Position numbers and translations under genes: made by a program | Source of the DNA: Candidatus Methylomirabilota bacterium | GTDB taxonomy: Bacteria; Methylomirabilota; Methylomirabilia; Methylomirabilales; Methylomirabilaceae | NCBI GenBank assembly: GCA_003104975.1 | Contig: PQAM01000006.1 | Span: 62,001 to 126,000 of the forward strand | Length of the DNA: 64,000 bases | Direction: 5' to 3' | Part shown: piece by piece, positions 51,467 to 60,468 of the stretch | How positions within the stretch are numbered: position 1 is the stretch's first letter | Layout: every line of letters begins with the position of its first letter | Notes under the pieces: model-generated | Database searches by the model: none | Told to the model about the DNA's origin: nothing | Seen by the model: only the letters and a program-made list of their open reading frames with translations

Positions 51467-52690
51467 ATGATATATAGACGCCGCGAGATTACGCAAGCCA
51501 TTAAGGAAGCCCTACAGGATATGCCCGTTGTGGTGGTTACCGGCTTACGACAAACTGGTAAGAGCACCCTTTTGAAGATGGAGTCCGGTCTCAAGGGGCG
51601 GCGATATATCAACTTCGATGATTTTGCATACTTCGCGGCCGCAAGAGAAGACCCTGAAAGGTTTGTACCGAATGACCAACCGGTGACCATTGATGAAGCG
51701 CAGAAGTGTCCCGAGATATTGACGGCGATCAAGAAGGTCGTAGATAGCCGCCGAAGGCCAGGGCAGTTCTTACTGTCCGGTTCTGCAAATTTCGCAATGC
51801 TCAAAGGGATCTCTGAAACACTCGCCGGGAGGGCGATTTATTTCACCCTGCACCCCTTTTCCCGTAGGGAAATTACGGGGGAGATTTCGATAGCCCCTTT
51901 TATCTATGACTTCTTTCATACACAGGAGATTCCGAGCTCTGTCACAGTAACGCCGGTAAGTTCGGAGGATGTTCTTACGGGGGGCATGCCCTCCGTATGT
52001 CTTGGGGAGGTAAGGAACAAGGACCTCTGGTTTAAGGGGTACGAGCAGACATACCTTGAGAGGGACCTCAGAGACTTGAGCCAGATCGGACACATCGTCT
52101 CGTTCAGACATCTGCTACACCTCACCGCATTGCGGTCCGCCCAGCTCTTGAGCATCAGTCAACTCGGGAGAGATGCAAAGCTGAACGTAGCAACGACATC
52201 GAGATACCTGGCTTTATTGGAGGCATCTTTTGTTGTACACCGCATTCCTCCCTATCTCAGAAACCCGGCGTCAAGGCTCATCAGGTCTTCGAAAGTCTAT
52301 ATGTGCGACTCGGGCCTTGCCTGTTATCTGGCAGGGATCAAAGGTCCCGATCGAGATCTTCAAGAGATTCTCAGGGGGCCTATGCTCGAAACATATGTGG
52401 CGCAGAATCTTTCGGCGATCATGGCTACAAAGTGGCCCGAGGCAAGTCTCTGTTTCTGGAGCATTCAGGGAAGGTACGAGGTTGACTTCATTGTCGAGGC
52501 AGGCACACGATGCCTCGCTATCGAGGTCAAGGGGGCAACCCGTTGGGATGACAAGGACCTCTCCGGCCTCAGGGCCTTTATTGCGGCAACACCGCAATGC
52601 GTGGCCGGGATTCTCGCCTATAACGGCGAACAGGCGGTGAGACTCGGTGAGAAATTATGGGCGATCCCGTTGGGGACTATACTTTCGTAG
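51467..52690 (+). CDS. AAA_14/DUF4143 ATPase
   Basis: 407 residues. The N-terminal AAA-like ATPase has Walker A TGLRQTGKSTLLK near residues 26-38, Walker B VTIDEAQKCPE and LLSGSANF. The C-terminal DUF4143 domain (SQLGRDAKLNVATTSRYLALLEASFVVHRIPPYLRNPASRLIRSSKVYMCDSGL, then YEVDFIVEAGTRCLAIEVKG) carries a PD-(D/E)xK-like E-x-K. These ATPases are common in prokaryotes with no firm role and often behave like mobile or addiction-type genes. It stands alone with its own promoter. Confidence 0.9.
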   Translation: MIYRRREITQAIKEALQDMPVVVVTGLRQTGKSTLLKMESGLKGRRYINFDDFAYFAAAREDPERFVPNDQPVTIDEAQKCPEILTAIKKVVDSRRRPGQFLLSGSANFAMLKGISETLAGRAIYFTLHPFSRREITGEISIAPFIYDFFHTQEIPSSVTVTPVSSEDVLTGGMPSVCLGEVRNKDLWFKGYEQTYLERDLRDLSQIGHIVSFRHLLHLTALRSAQLLSISQLGRDAKLNVATTSRYLALLEASFVVHRIPPYLRNPASRLIRSSKVYMCDSGLACYLAGIKGPDRDLQEILRGPMLETYVAQNLSAIMATKWPEASLCFWSIQGRYEVDFIVEAGTRCLAIEVKGATRWDDKDLSGLRAFIAATPQCVAGILAYNGEQAVRLGEKLWAIPLGTILS

Positions 52691-52727
52691 ATCCCCCTAC
52701 TGCCACCGCTTCCCCCCGAATCCACGA

Positions 52728-52770
52728 TCCCCTCTCCTCCAGATATGAGGGAGAGGACTGAGGTGAGGGA
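52728..52770. repeat. Dispersed CCCTCTCC / GGGAGAGG palindromic repeat
   Basis: TCCCCTCTCCTCC and GAGGGAGAGG are facing arms, followed by TGAGGTGAGGG, the standard form of a widespread repeat. It occupies most of the gap between the convergent ATPase and nucleotidyltransferase genes. A related copy is translated within hsdM at 12101-12131. Confidence 0.65.
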
Positions 52771-52789
52771 GTACGTCGGGCTTGTTCCG

Positions 52790-53311
52790 TTACACCAGTT
52801 TGCTAAGCACGTCGGCAGATACCTGATCACGCAGGAATGGATAAGCTTCGAGAAGTCGCGCGATATCGGCGAGATCCTTTTGGCGCTTGCTCGGGCGGCG
52901 TGCAGCGTCTGTGACCGCCCACACTTTTCCCTGGATCACATCTTCTAAGCAGGCGACCGGCAGGCGGTACCCTAACACCTCGCGGATGGCAGTTCGGTCT
53001 ACGAACGCAGCATATCTGGCATCCGTCTGAATCCGGATACGCAGATCGGAACCTGGATCAGACACATTGAGGCTATGCGCAAATCGCTCGACCTGAAACT
53101 CCCGGCATAAGGGCACCTCAACATTCGAGAGCTGCTCCGCCACGATCGCCAGATCAAGATCGAGGCTAACCAGAGGCTCCGCATACGCGTTGACAGCCTG
53201 CCCACCGACCACGCAATATCGGATGTCGTGATCCGTGAGAAGACCGATCACCCGCTCAAGACAATCGGTCCGGTCTATCGTCACTGTTTTCCAAAAGGCG
53301 CTCGCGCGCAT
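52790..53311 (-). CDS. AbiEii-like nucleotidyltransferase
   Basis: 173 residues. RYCVVGGQAVNAYAEPLVSLDLDLAI has the GG-x-A and D-x-D of the nucleotidyltransferase fold used by AbiEii/AbiGii toxins and related aminoglycoside transferases. The late RPSKRQKDLADIARLLE is the family helix. AbiEii modifies tRNA or proteins and normally has an AbiEi antitoxin upstream. None is visible here, so it may be an orphan or have another use. Both ends are clear of other genes. The 133 bp upstream of it show nothing recognisable. Confidence 0.8.
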   Translation of the reverse strand: MRASAFWKTVTIDRTDCLERVIGLLTDHDIRYCVVGGQAVNAYAEPLVSLDLDLAIVAEQLSNVEVPLCREFQVERFAHSLNVSDPGSDLRIRIQTDARYAAFVDRTAIREVLGYRLPVACLEDVIQGKVWAVTDAARRPSKRQKDLADIARLLEAYPFLRDQVSADVLSKLV

Positions 53312-53444
53312 CGTGAGTATCCATTTCTGGGGTTGAAATTAACCTCATCTTAACAGACGGTGGGATTCCAGACAACCAGGCTATTGTGTCTTGCTTGAGC
53401 CGGTCACCTAAGAGGAGTGGCATGAGCACAAACAGCCCACATGC

Positions 53445-56400
53445 TTACTGCAAGCTGATATTGGCCGTCGTCGCAAGGCTGGTCGGTCGCTCAAGAAGAT
53501 CGACCGTTAACACCTGGATCACCGCTGTTCCTGAGCCGCGAGAGGTGGGGGGGCGATATGTCGCCGTAAATCGGCCGTCTGCCGTGGTAAAGAGCTGGAC
53601 ACGGGGATCGGCGGTGCTTGTGGTGCCGTCAATGATCATTCCACCCGCCGTTGTTACGCTATAGATCGGGGCCACCGTCAGCCCCACAGGAGTTCCATCG
53701 GGAACAAGATTGCCCTCTCGATCGTTCACCGTCACCGTGATGGTTGACGTACTCGTGCCATTGGCGGGCAGAGATGCCGGGTTGGCAACCACCGTCGCGC
53801 TATCGATCCCCACGAGGGTCACACTCCCTTGACCGACAAGATTAACAGGCCTGCCGCCGGCGTCCACCGAAGCGATTTGAATGACCGCCGTGCGAGATTG
53901 TCCTCGAGCAAGACCTGTGAGGTCTTGGGGGGTGTAAAAGAGATTTATACTTGCCCCGACGGTTTCGAACAGCAGGAAGCGGCCGTCAGGGCTCGGCCCA
54001 ACGCTGGACCCGCTGATCAGACCCCCCGCTGAGTAGGTGGAAAACGCCGGCTCGGCCGTCACCGCCACCAACGCGCCGTTTGCTACCAACGTTCCATTCC
54101 TGTTGATGTTGCTGACGGTGACGGTGGTCGGCAGCCTCCCATCGGCAAAAAGGATGGGCGGGTTGATCAGAACAGTGGCGCTCGTCGGGAGCGACCCCGT
54201 CCCCGAGGCCATGGGAACGCTGAAATAAGAACTGAAGGCATTCAGCAGCCGATTTGATGCTACGTCCCGAACCTCCTGCGTGACACGCACCGTGTAGCCT
54301 CTCCCTGTAAACAGCGGATTGTCGAAGGTGATCGTCGCCACGGTATCGCCCTCTGAGAAAGCGATACCGCCAGCCAGGCGGAGACCTGTTAAGCTGTCGG
54401 AGACAAAGAAGGTCGACGCATTCACCGTAATAGGACTGACAGGCTCGCTGAACCTCACAGAAACGGCTGCCGTGAACAACACATTCAAGGAGCCACTGGC
54501 GGGATCAACACTTACCACTTTGGGACGGCCAAGATCCCCCGCGGTAGCCGTCCCGAAGGTACTGGTAAACTCTGCCTCCAGCGGATTCCCTGCGGTGTCC
54601 GTGACCGCCGTCATCAGCCGGATCGTAAACGCCGTATTGGGAGCCAGCGGTCCGTCAGGCCTGAAGGTGGCCAGCGTATTCGGTCCTTGCGCTCCATTGC
54701 CCACACTCACCTGCCCGCCGATCGGCACAGCGCCCACCTCCACACGGAAGCTTTCTGCCGTGAGCGAGGCGGGTCTCATCGGCTCGGAGAACTCCACCTG
54801 CATGACGGTATTCAAGGATACGTCCGTCTTCCCTTCGCGGGGACTGATCTGCACAACAGCGGGTGCTGTGCTATCGCTTTCAAGGCCGGTGGTAAAGGAG
54901 GAGTAGAAGCTGTTTGCCAACGGATTCCCTTCTGCGCTACGGATTCCTGTCGTCACCGTAATGGCGTAACCCGCTTTTGGGGCCAGCGGGTTTGTCGGGA
55001 TGAAGGTGACGACTGTATTTGCTCCCTTGGGGCTGTTGCCCATGACAAGCGTGCCCGGAATCGTCTGACAGCAATTTGGAGAGGTCCGTTGGACGTAGAA
55101 ATTGGCGCTGGTCACGCTGGCCGGATCCAGCGGCTGGCTGAACTTAGCCACAACCGGCGCGTTGAGCCCGACCCCAGTCTCACCCGACGCTGGGCTGACG
55201 CCGGCAACGCCCAGGACTGGCTGCGGGGTGCAGAGGCCGTCATTCCGCAAGGACAGGCTTCTTGCCCCCAAGACTCCGGTGATCTCTTCGTCCGTGTTTA
55301 CGGCAGCGGCTTGAATGGTGGCGGTGCGGGTCTCGCCGGAGAGTAACGAGAGCGTCGGAGGTGCATACTGTACGGTTAACGTTCCTCCATATGCGATGTC
55401 ACACAGCAGAAACCGAGGATTGATCGAACTCGCGCTGCATTCCGACCCACTCATCGTCCCGCCGGCGCTGCCGACTGCAAAGACCGGATCGGCGGTAACC
55501 GCAAACCTCGTTCCGACAGGAACCGGATTGCCGTCATTGTCCACGATGGTGACGGTCACGTCGGCAAAACAGCTATTATCAGGCCGTATCCAAGTCGGAT
55601 TCGAGGTAACCGTCGCACTGGCACTGCGGAACAGCGTAACCGATGCCGAGCCGATCAGGCGCACGGGCCGATCCGCTGTATCGAGCGAGACCACCTGCAC
55701 CGTGGCGGTGCGACTGCTGCCGGGCGGCAGGTCGCTCAGGTCGAGGGAGCGGTAGGTGAGCGTCGCTCCGCCGTCGAGCGTGGTCACCACCTGGAAGGCC
55801 GGATCGGCGGCGCTCGGCACCCCACCCGATAGCGTCCCGCCCGCCGAGTCGGCGAAGGTGGTGGAAACGACCGTCACCCCGAGGCGGGTGCCGTTGGGGA
55901 CCAGCGTCCCGTTGCGATTGACGTTGCTGAGCGTGACTTGAGCGCTGCTCTGTCCGTCGGCGAAGAGGCTCGGGGGATTGACCGTCACGCTCGCCCCGGT
56001 CGGCAGGGTGGTGAGGTCGGTCCCAGGCGCTGCCCCTGTCGTAAAGGAGAAGGTCTGCCGCGCGGCGGCGTTGCCGGCTAGGTCGGTCAATGCCGCCCCG
56101 GTGCTCAGCTCTACCTGGTAGGTGTGCTGGGCCCACAGCGGCTCGGCGGGGATCACGCTCGCCTGGCGCCGGTCGGCGGAGACCTGGTAGCTGCCGGCCA
56201 CCACCCGACTCGTGGTCCAGTCGCGCAGCGTGAACGAGGCCAGGTGCACCGTGGCTGGCTCGATCGGCTCGTTAAAGCTCAGCGTAACCGCCGTGTCGGC
56301 CGCGACCCCGGTGGCCCCGCTCATGGGACTGATGGCGGTGACGATCGGGGGAGCCGTATCGGCGGTGGTGCTGGTCGTAAAGAAGCTCTCGACCGGGGCC

Positions 56401-56774
56401 GGGAGGCGATTGCCAGCCGCATCGGTCAGCTCGGGGGTGAGCGTGAGCACGTAGGTGGTGCTGGCCGCGAAGGGGAAGAGGTTGGCTGGGCGCACGCAGA
56501 GGACCCGGTTCATGAGGCTTAAGCGACGCTCCAGCTCGAGCAGCACTCCGCCGCCGGTGACTACCACGCTCTCGGCCGTGACGGTGGTCGGATCGAGCGC
56601 CTCGGAGAACTGCACGCAGGCTTGTCCGTTCGTGGGAAGCTCGGTCCCGCCGTCGGGGGGGCTGATCCCCACCACGGTGGGCGGCGTCAGGTCGAGGCTT
56701 GCCTCGGTGGTAAAGGTCGAGGAGAAGGCGCTGAGCAAGGGGTTGCCGGCCAGGTCCTTGGCGCCGGTGCTCAC
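53445..56774 (-). CDS. Ig-like (Big_5/invasin-like) repeat protein, third part of a frameshifted giant
   Basis: 1109 codons of secreted-type beta-sandwich repeats. Big_5 units include LDLTPPTVVGISPPDGGTELP, IVTAISPMSGATGVAADTAVTLSFNEPI and VVQISPREGKTDVSLNTVMQVEFSEPM, each about 100 residues. They alternate with Big_1-like segments (LFADGQSSAQVTLSNVNRNGTLVPNG and similar). The true in-phase part begins at about 56800; the first codons (MSTGAKDLAGNP) continue the previous frame. It is not an independent gene: homology continues upstream across the G7 tract. No anchoring or secretion motif is seen at the C-terminus, which ends ATTANISLQ. Confidence 0.75.
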   Translation of the reverse strand: MSTGAKDLAGNPLLSAFSSTFTTEASLDLTPPTVVGISPPDGGTELPTNGQACVQFSEALDPTTVTAESVVVTGGGVLLELERRLSLMNRVLCVRPANLFPFAASTTYVLTLTPELTDAAGNRLPAPVESFFTTSTTADTAPPIVTAISPMSGATGVAADTAVTLSFNEPIEPATVHLASFTLRDWTTSRVVAGSYQVSADRRQASVIPAEPLWAQHTYQVELSTGAALTDLAGNAAARQTFSFTTGAAPGTDLTTLPTGASVTVNPPSLFADGQSSAQVTLSNVNRNGTLVPNGTRLGVTVVSTTFADSAGGTLSGGVPSAADPAFQVVTTLDGGATLTYRSLDLSDLPPGSSRTATVQVVSLDTADRPVRLIGSASVTLFRSASATVTSNPTWIRPDNSCFADVTVTIVDNDGNPVPVGTRFAVTADPVFAVGSAGGTMSGSECSASSINPRFLLCDIAYGGTLTVQYAPPTLSLLSGETRTATIQAAAVNTDEEITGVLGARSLSLRNDGLCTPQPVLGVAGVSPASGETGVGLNAPVVAKFSQPLDPASVTSANFYVQRTSPNCCQTIPGTLVMGNSPKGANTVVTFIPTNPLAPKAGYAITVTTGIRSAEGNPLANSFYSSFTTGLESDSTAPAVVQISPREGKTDVSLNTVMQVEFSEPMRPASLTAESFRVEVGAVPIGGQVSVGNGAQGPNTLATFRPDGPLAPNTAFTIRLMTAVTDTAGNPLEAEFTSTFGTATAGDLGRPKVVSVDPASGSLNVLFTAAVSVRFSEPVSPITVNASTFFVSDSLTGLRLAGGIAFSEGDTVATITFDNPLFTGRGYTVRVTQEVRDVASNRLLNAFSSYFSVPMASGTGSLPTSATVLINPPILFADGRLPTTVTVSNINRNGTLVANGALVAVTAEPAFSTYSAGGLISGSSVGPSPDGRFLLFETVGASINLFYTPQDLTGLARGQSRTAVIQIASVDAGGRPVNLVGQGSVTLVGIDSATVVANPASLPANGTSTSTITVTVNDREGNLVPDGTPVGLTVAPIYSVTTAGGMIIDGTTSTADPRVQLFTTADGRFTATYRPPTSRGSGTAVIQVLTVDLLERPTSLATTANISLQ

Positions 56775-57351
56775 CTGGATCCGGTGCGAGCTGTTGGGGA
56801 CCAGGGGGGGCAGCCGGAGTCAGCGTAAGGGTGAGGCCGTCGGCCGAGAGGCTGTAGGCCCCTACCACGGGCTGGTAGCCCGGGCAGAAAACGTTCCAGA
56901 TGCAGGTGTAAAACTGTACCGGGGTGGTGGTGGCGTGCAATGTCGTGGGATCCATCGGCTCGGAGAAGACGATGGTGATCTCGGTGTTGACGGGGACGGC
57001 CGTCTGGTTGGCGACGGGGTTGACGCTCACGACGAAGGGGCGGACGTTGTCGAGGGTACTGCCGGTGGTGAAGGTGCTGGTGAACGATTCGATCAGACCG
57101 TTCCCGCTCAGGTCGCGTACGGTCTGGTCCACATGCACCGTGATCTGCGTCGTCGGCGGGAGCAGCGCATCCGGGTTAAAGGTGGCAATCGTATTGCCTC
57201 CCGACAGAGAAATCGTGCCCGCCAGGTTGGTGTCGGCCGCCGACAGCCTGAAATTCTCGGTGGTGATGGACGCCGGATCGATCGCCTTATTCAAGGTGAC
57301 GGACACGCTGCTGCTGACGTGAACCCCAAAGGCGCCATCAGGCGGGTTCAC
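56272..57351 (-). CDS. Ig-like repeat protein, middle part of the frameshifted giant
   Basis: The authentic part runs from about 57370 to 56805: GAFGVHVSSSVSVTLNKAID, then FVVSVNPVANQTAVPVNTEITIVFSEPMD, two Big_5 domains. After the G7 tract at 56804-56810 the frame reads a low-complexity Arg/Pro/Gly sequence that is antisense-like noise, while the neighbouring frame resumes the Ig repeats. The start shown is a GTG in the middle of a domain, so independent translation is unlikely. Its natural upstream partner is the 57357-59063 frame. Confidence 0.65.
   Translation of the reverse strand: MNPPDGAFGVHVSSSVSVTLNKAIDPASITTENFRLSAADTNLAGTISLSGGNTIATFNPDALLPPTTQITVHVDQTVRDLSGNGLIESFTSTFTTGSTLDNVRPFVVSVNPVANQTAVPVNTEITIVFSEPMDPTTLHATTTPVQFYTCIWNVFCPGYQPVVGAYSLSADGLTLTLTPAAPPGPQQLAPDPGEHRRQGPGRQPLAQRLLLDLYHRGKPRPDAAHRGGDQPPRRRDRASHERTSLRAVLRGARSDHRHGRERGSHRRRSAARAGASLKPHEPGPLRAPSQPLPLRGQHHLRAHAHPRADRCGWQSPPGPGRELLYDQHHRRYGSPDRHRHQSHERGHRGRGRHGGYAEL
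56804..56810. repeat. G7 mononucleotide tract at the second frame break
   Basis: Seven consecutive G on the plus strand (C on the coding strand). With six, the coding frame would run TPAAPLVPNSSHRIQVSTGA and join the C-terminal part. With seven it shifts by +1. Two further G7 tracts, at 53547-53553 and 56655-56661, lie in the same gene but are in phase. Confidence 0.7.
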
Positions 57352-57356
57352 AGCGA

Positions 57357-59063
57357 TCAGCCGTGGGGGGGGAAGAGATCGGCCCCGGCGCCCACAAAGA
57401 AGGTGCTGAGGAAATCCGTCCCCGGTCCTCCGCTTCCGACGATGGGGTTCCCGGCCAAGTCTGTCACCTTGCGTGAGAGGACGATCTCCACGCTCGAGTT
57501 AGCCTGCAAGAGCGCCGCCGGTCTGAAGGTCACGACCCGGTTGTCCTGTCCCACGGTGATGCTCCCGGTCACTGGCTCCCCGTTATTGGAGACCCGCAGC
57601 GTAGTCGAATTGACCGTAACCGGATTGACCGTAACCGGATTGATCGGCTCAGAGAAGGCGAAGACGATAGAACTGTTCCGCGGGACGCCGGTCGCGCCAT
57701 TGGGGGGATTCACATTTACGTTGGGGGAGATGGTGTCCGGCGATCCGGCCGTGGTGAAGGAGCCACTCAGGGGGGCGTCAAGTGGAACCCCTTGGGCACC
57801 TTGAATCGCCTGGGTGAGCGACAGGGTAAAGCAGGTACTGGGTGCAAGCGGGGCCGACGGCGCGAAGATCGCCGCGGCGTTGTTGAAATCGAAGGCAAAG
57901 CTCCCCGCGACCTGCTCGGTGGTCCCGCAGCGCGTCAGAGCGAAAGAGGATGCATTCAACGTTGTCGGGTCGATAGGGATCGAGAACAGCACGCCGACAG
58001 AGACATTGGTCGGGACGCCGGAGAAACCAAGCATGGGGTTGACCGCCGCCACCCGCAGCGGCGGACCGCTCACGTACGTGAAGCCGCCGGGGAGGAGGGC
58101 ATCACCGTTCGGATTGCTCACCCAGACGTCGGCAGGCCCTTCCGTCCCGGGAGGGGTGGTGACCCTGATTGCCGTGGAGTCGATGGTAGAGTACGTCCAC
58201 ACCTCTCTGCCGTCAATCAACACCTTGCCGCCGGCGGCAAAACCGGACCCGCTGATGGTCACGACACTTCCCCCCTCGACAGAGCCTTTGTTCGGCGTGA
58301 CCGACGTAATCACCGGTGGCGGTCCTGTAGGGGTTGTGACCGTGAACGAGAAGGCGTTGGAGACACGGCCGCCGACGGTGACCGTGACCGGCGCAGGACC
58401 AGGGGAGACCGTTGCGGGGACGGCTGCGTTGATACTGAACACTGTGGCGCTGAAGACAGGGGCGCTGACACCGTTAAAGCGGACGTCGTTCTGCGAGGCG
58501 GTCGGGCTGAAGGCCGTCCCGGAGATGGTGATCAGGCGGGTGGGCGGGCCTGAAGACGGATCGATCCCGGTGATCGTCGGAGGGGCGGGCGTGATCGTGA
58601 AGCTCCCCTCGGCCGCGCCGCCCGGCGTGCTGACCGTGAGCCTGGCGGCCCCAATCGGCGACAGGAACGAAACGGCGAGGCACGCATCGATCTGCGTGTC
58701 CGAGACCCGCACGCCGTTGATGTGGACCTCGGGGTTGTCGGTGGTCACCGACGCCCCAAGGAAGTTGGTCCCGGTGATCGCAATGCAGGCCGTATCGCCT
58801 GCCTGGGCACTGTTCGGAACGATGCTCGCGATGGTGGGGGCGCTCAGGCAGTTCGTGCTGCGCTTGATCGACAGGATGTTGCCCACCGCATCGTACTCGT
58901 ACGTCGCACACTCGTTGTTTTCATTGACAACGCGCATCAGACGCCCCAGGTCGTCGTAGAGATAGCTGACCGACGCCACCTGCGCCTGCGCGGAGACCGC
59001 AAGGCCCAGCATCGCCTGGAGTGCCAAAAGGAGCGTAAGCGATTTCAACCGCAGTGTACGCAT
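57357..59063 (-). CDS. IPT/TIG and Ig-like secreted protein, N-terminal part of the frameshifted giant
   Basis: About 568 residues from ATG 59063. A signal peptide (LKSLTLLLALQAMLGLAVSAQA) is followed by two YD-like motifs (VSYLYDDLGRLMRVVNENNE, ATYEYDAVGNILSIKR), three IPT/TIG domains (PTIASIVPNSAQAGD, PTITGIDPSSGPP, PVITSVTPNKGSVEGGSVVTISG) and two Big_5 domains. It ends at a stop only because of the G8 tract; one more base would join it to the next frame. The YD scrap suggests descent from, or fusion with, an RHS protein. It is exported, probably a surface adhesin or matrix protein. Confidence 0.75.
   Translation of the reverse strand: MRTLRLKSLTLLLALQAMLGLAVSAQAQVASVSYLYDDLGRLMRVVNENNECATYEYDAVGNILSIKRSTNCLSAPTIASIVPNSAQAGDTACIAITGTNFLGASVTTDNPEVHINGVRVSDTQIDACLAVSFLSPIGAARLTVSTPGGAAEGSFTITPAPPTITGIDPSSGPPTRLITISGTAFSPTASQNDVRFNGVSAPVFSATVFSINAAVPATVSPGPAPVTVTVGGRVSNAFSFTVTTPTGPPPVITSVTPNKGSVEGGSVVTISGSGFAAGGKVLIDGREVWTYSTIDSTAIRVTTPPGTEGPADVWVSNPNGDALLPGGFTYVSGPPLRVAAVNPMLGFSGVPTNVSVGVLFSIPIDPTTLNASSFALTRCGTTEQVAGSFAFDFNNAAAIFAPSAPLAPSTCFTLSLTQAIQGAQGVPLDAPLSGSFTTAGSPDTISPNVNVNPPNGATGVPRNSSIVFAFSEPINPVTVNPVTVNSTTLRVSNNGEPVTGSITVGQDNRVVTFRPAALLQANSSVEIVLSRKVTDLAGNPIVGSGGPGTDFLSTFFVGAGADLFPPHG
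57365..57372. repeat. G8 mononucleotide tract at the first frame break
   Basis: Eight consecutive G on the plus strand. Read as eight, the coding strand gives FPPHG and stop. With nine (or six) it gives FPPPRLIAVNPPDGAFG, continuing the Ig-like domains without loss. This is the signature of slipped-strand phase variation or of a homopolymer sequencing error. Confidence 0.7.
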
Positions 59064-59124
59064 GTCAATGGATAAAACAGTCTCGTCCAAGCCATATTCA
59101 TGGACCCTTCTTCGGGCATCTTGT

Positions 59125-60468
59125 CTACCTACCGGGTGACCCAGCAGCGTCGCGGAAGTCCTCTGCTGCGAAATAGCGAAGGACCCCGTCCGTGGTCACA
59201 GCGACGAATCCCTGATCGTCGCTACCGCCGATCCACATCGAGCGGGGATCGGCATAGACAAACGAGGAAAACATCTTCCTGAAGTCGAGCGCGGCAACGA
59301 GTCTCGCTCGCTGGACATCGACAACGTTGACTCTAAGGCTTGATCCTGTAATGGCACGGTTACCCATTCCTCGTAAATCAGATGGAACATCGATTTCGGT
59401 TAGTACAAGGTTTACGTGGGTCTCCTGCGCGCCGTCCTCCAATTGGTGAATGCCAAGCTTCCAGAGCCTATCCTTGGGATCCGGTGTAGCCCTATGGACC
59501 ACGGCAACTTTCGCCCCGACTACCAGTGGAGGATCCGCGTTATCTGGAATCCGCCCCCCGAGATTGACCTTCCAGCGGGGCTGACCGGTACGGAGGTCAA
59601 TCCGTAGAAGCTGAGTTCCGTTGGCGATCAGTAAGGAATCCTCTAGAACAGTAGGGGACGAGGCGCCCTCCGGTACAAGCGGGAGGCTCCATGCCAATTG
59701 GCCCGTACTCTCGTGAAACGCGAGCACTTTGCGGTACGCCTTCCAACCCGAACCACTTGGATCTCCCTCGTACCCAAGGATCAACCCGGCTACTTGAGGA
59801 GTGCCTAGTCGCCGTCGCCAGACGTAGCCGGGATACCGAGCCTCGGCCACCTTGGCGCCGTCGCTTGCCCTGAGGACGATTCGATGCCATTCGTTGGCCC
59901 CTGGCCCTGGGATGCTCGCGATCACCGCGTCCCCACGTGGGCCAACCTCGAGGCTCGCCTCATCTCCTACCAGGGTAGGCCCCTTCGCACCGGGAAGATT
60001 CACTCGCCAGACGGTTGTGCCGTCTGCGCGATCCAACCCGAGGACCACGAGTTCCCTTGTCTGCTCGTCATACAGGCCAATCACCAGTCGTTCGCCTACC
60101 TCGACAAACATGTCTCCAAGGGGACCCCCGTTGTATGGCAGTGCCCTCTCCCATACCACGTTGCCCCGATGGCGATCCAGCGCCACGAGCTTCGGAGCAC
60201 CGACGGCAAGATAGCAACGATCCCGGTCAAGCAGCACACCGCGGATCTCTTCCCGGGCTATAGGTGCCCCGGCGAGAAGCCCATAGAAAAAGAGGTGGGC
60301 CTTAGTCGTGTACGCCCACCGTTCTCTTGGCTGATCTGCCACGTCGGCCTCTCCCAATCTCCCACACCCGGTCATCATGCTGAGCCAGAACATCGTAGCT
60401 AGCACCAGCGCGCAGCATAACGGCCCTCGGTCACACTCTCCGTTCTGAACCCGGCGCCATGAGCGCAT
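59125..60468 (-). CDS. PQQ-type beta-propeller lipoprotein
   Basis: 447 residues. The N-terminal signal ends in the lipobox-like SMMTGC, giving a predicted lipidated Cys near residue 35. The body is a PQQ-like/quinoprotein propeller: YLAVGAPKLVALDRHRGNVVWERALP, VLGLDRADGTTVWRVNLPG, LAFHESTGQLAWSLPLVPEG, LLRIDLRTGQPRWKVNLGGR. The ATG begins immediately after the RHS stop codon (TAGATG), so translation is coupled to the RHS gene. It may be a cognate immunity lipoprotein or an assembly factor for the RHS protein (inference). It is followed 61 bp on by the Ig-like giant. Confidence 0.82.
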   Translation of the reverse strand: MRSWRRVQNGECDRGPLCCALVLATMFWLSMMTGCGRLGEADVADQPRERWAYTTKAHLFFYGLLAGAPIAREEIRGVLLDRDRCYLAVGAPKLVALDRHRGNVVWERALPYNGGPLGDMFVEVGERLVIGLYDEQTRELVVLGLDRADGTTVWRVNLPGAKGPTLVGDEASLEVGPRGDAVIASIPGPGANEWHRIVLRASDGAKVAEARYPGYVWRRRLGTPQVAGLILGYEGDPSGSGWKAYRKVLAFHESTGQLAWSLPLVPEGASSPTVLEDSLLIANGTQLLRIDLRTGQPRWKVNLGGRIPDNADPPLVVGAKVAVVHRATPDPKDRLWKLGIHQLEDGAQETHVNLVLTEIDVPSDLRGMGNRAITGSSLRVNVVDVQRARLVAALDFRKMFSSFVYADPRSMWIGGSDDQGFVAVTTDGVLRYFAAEDFRDAAGSPGR

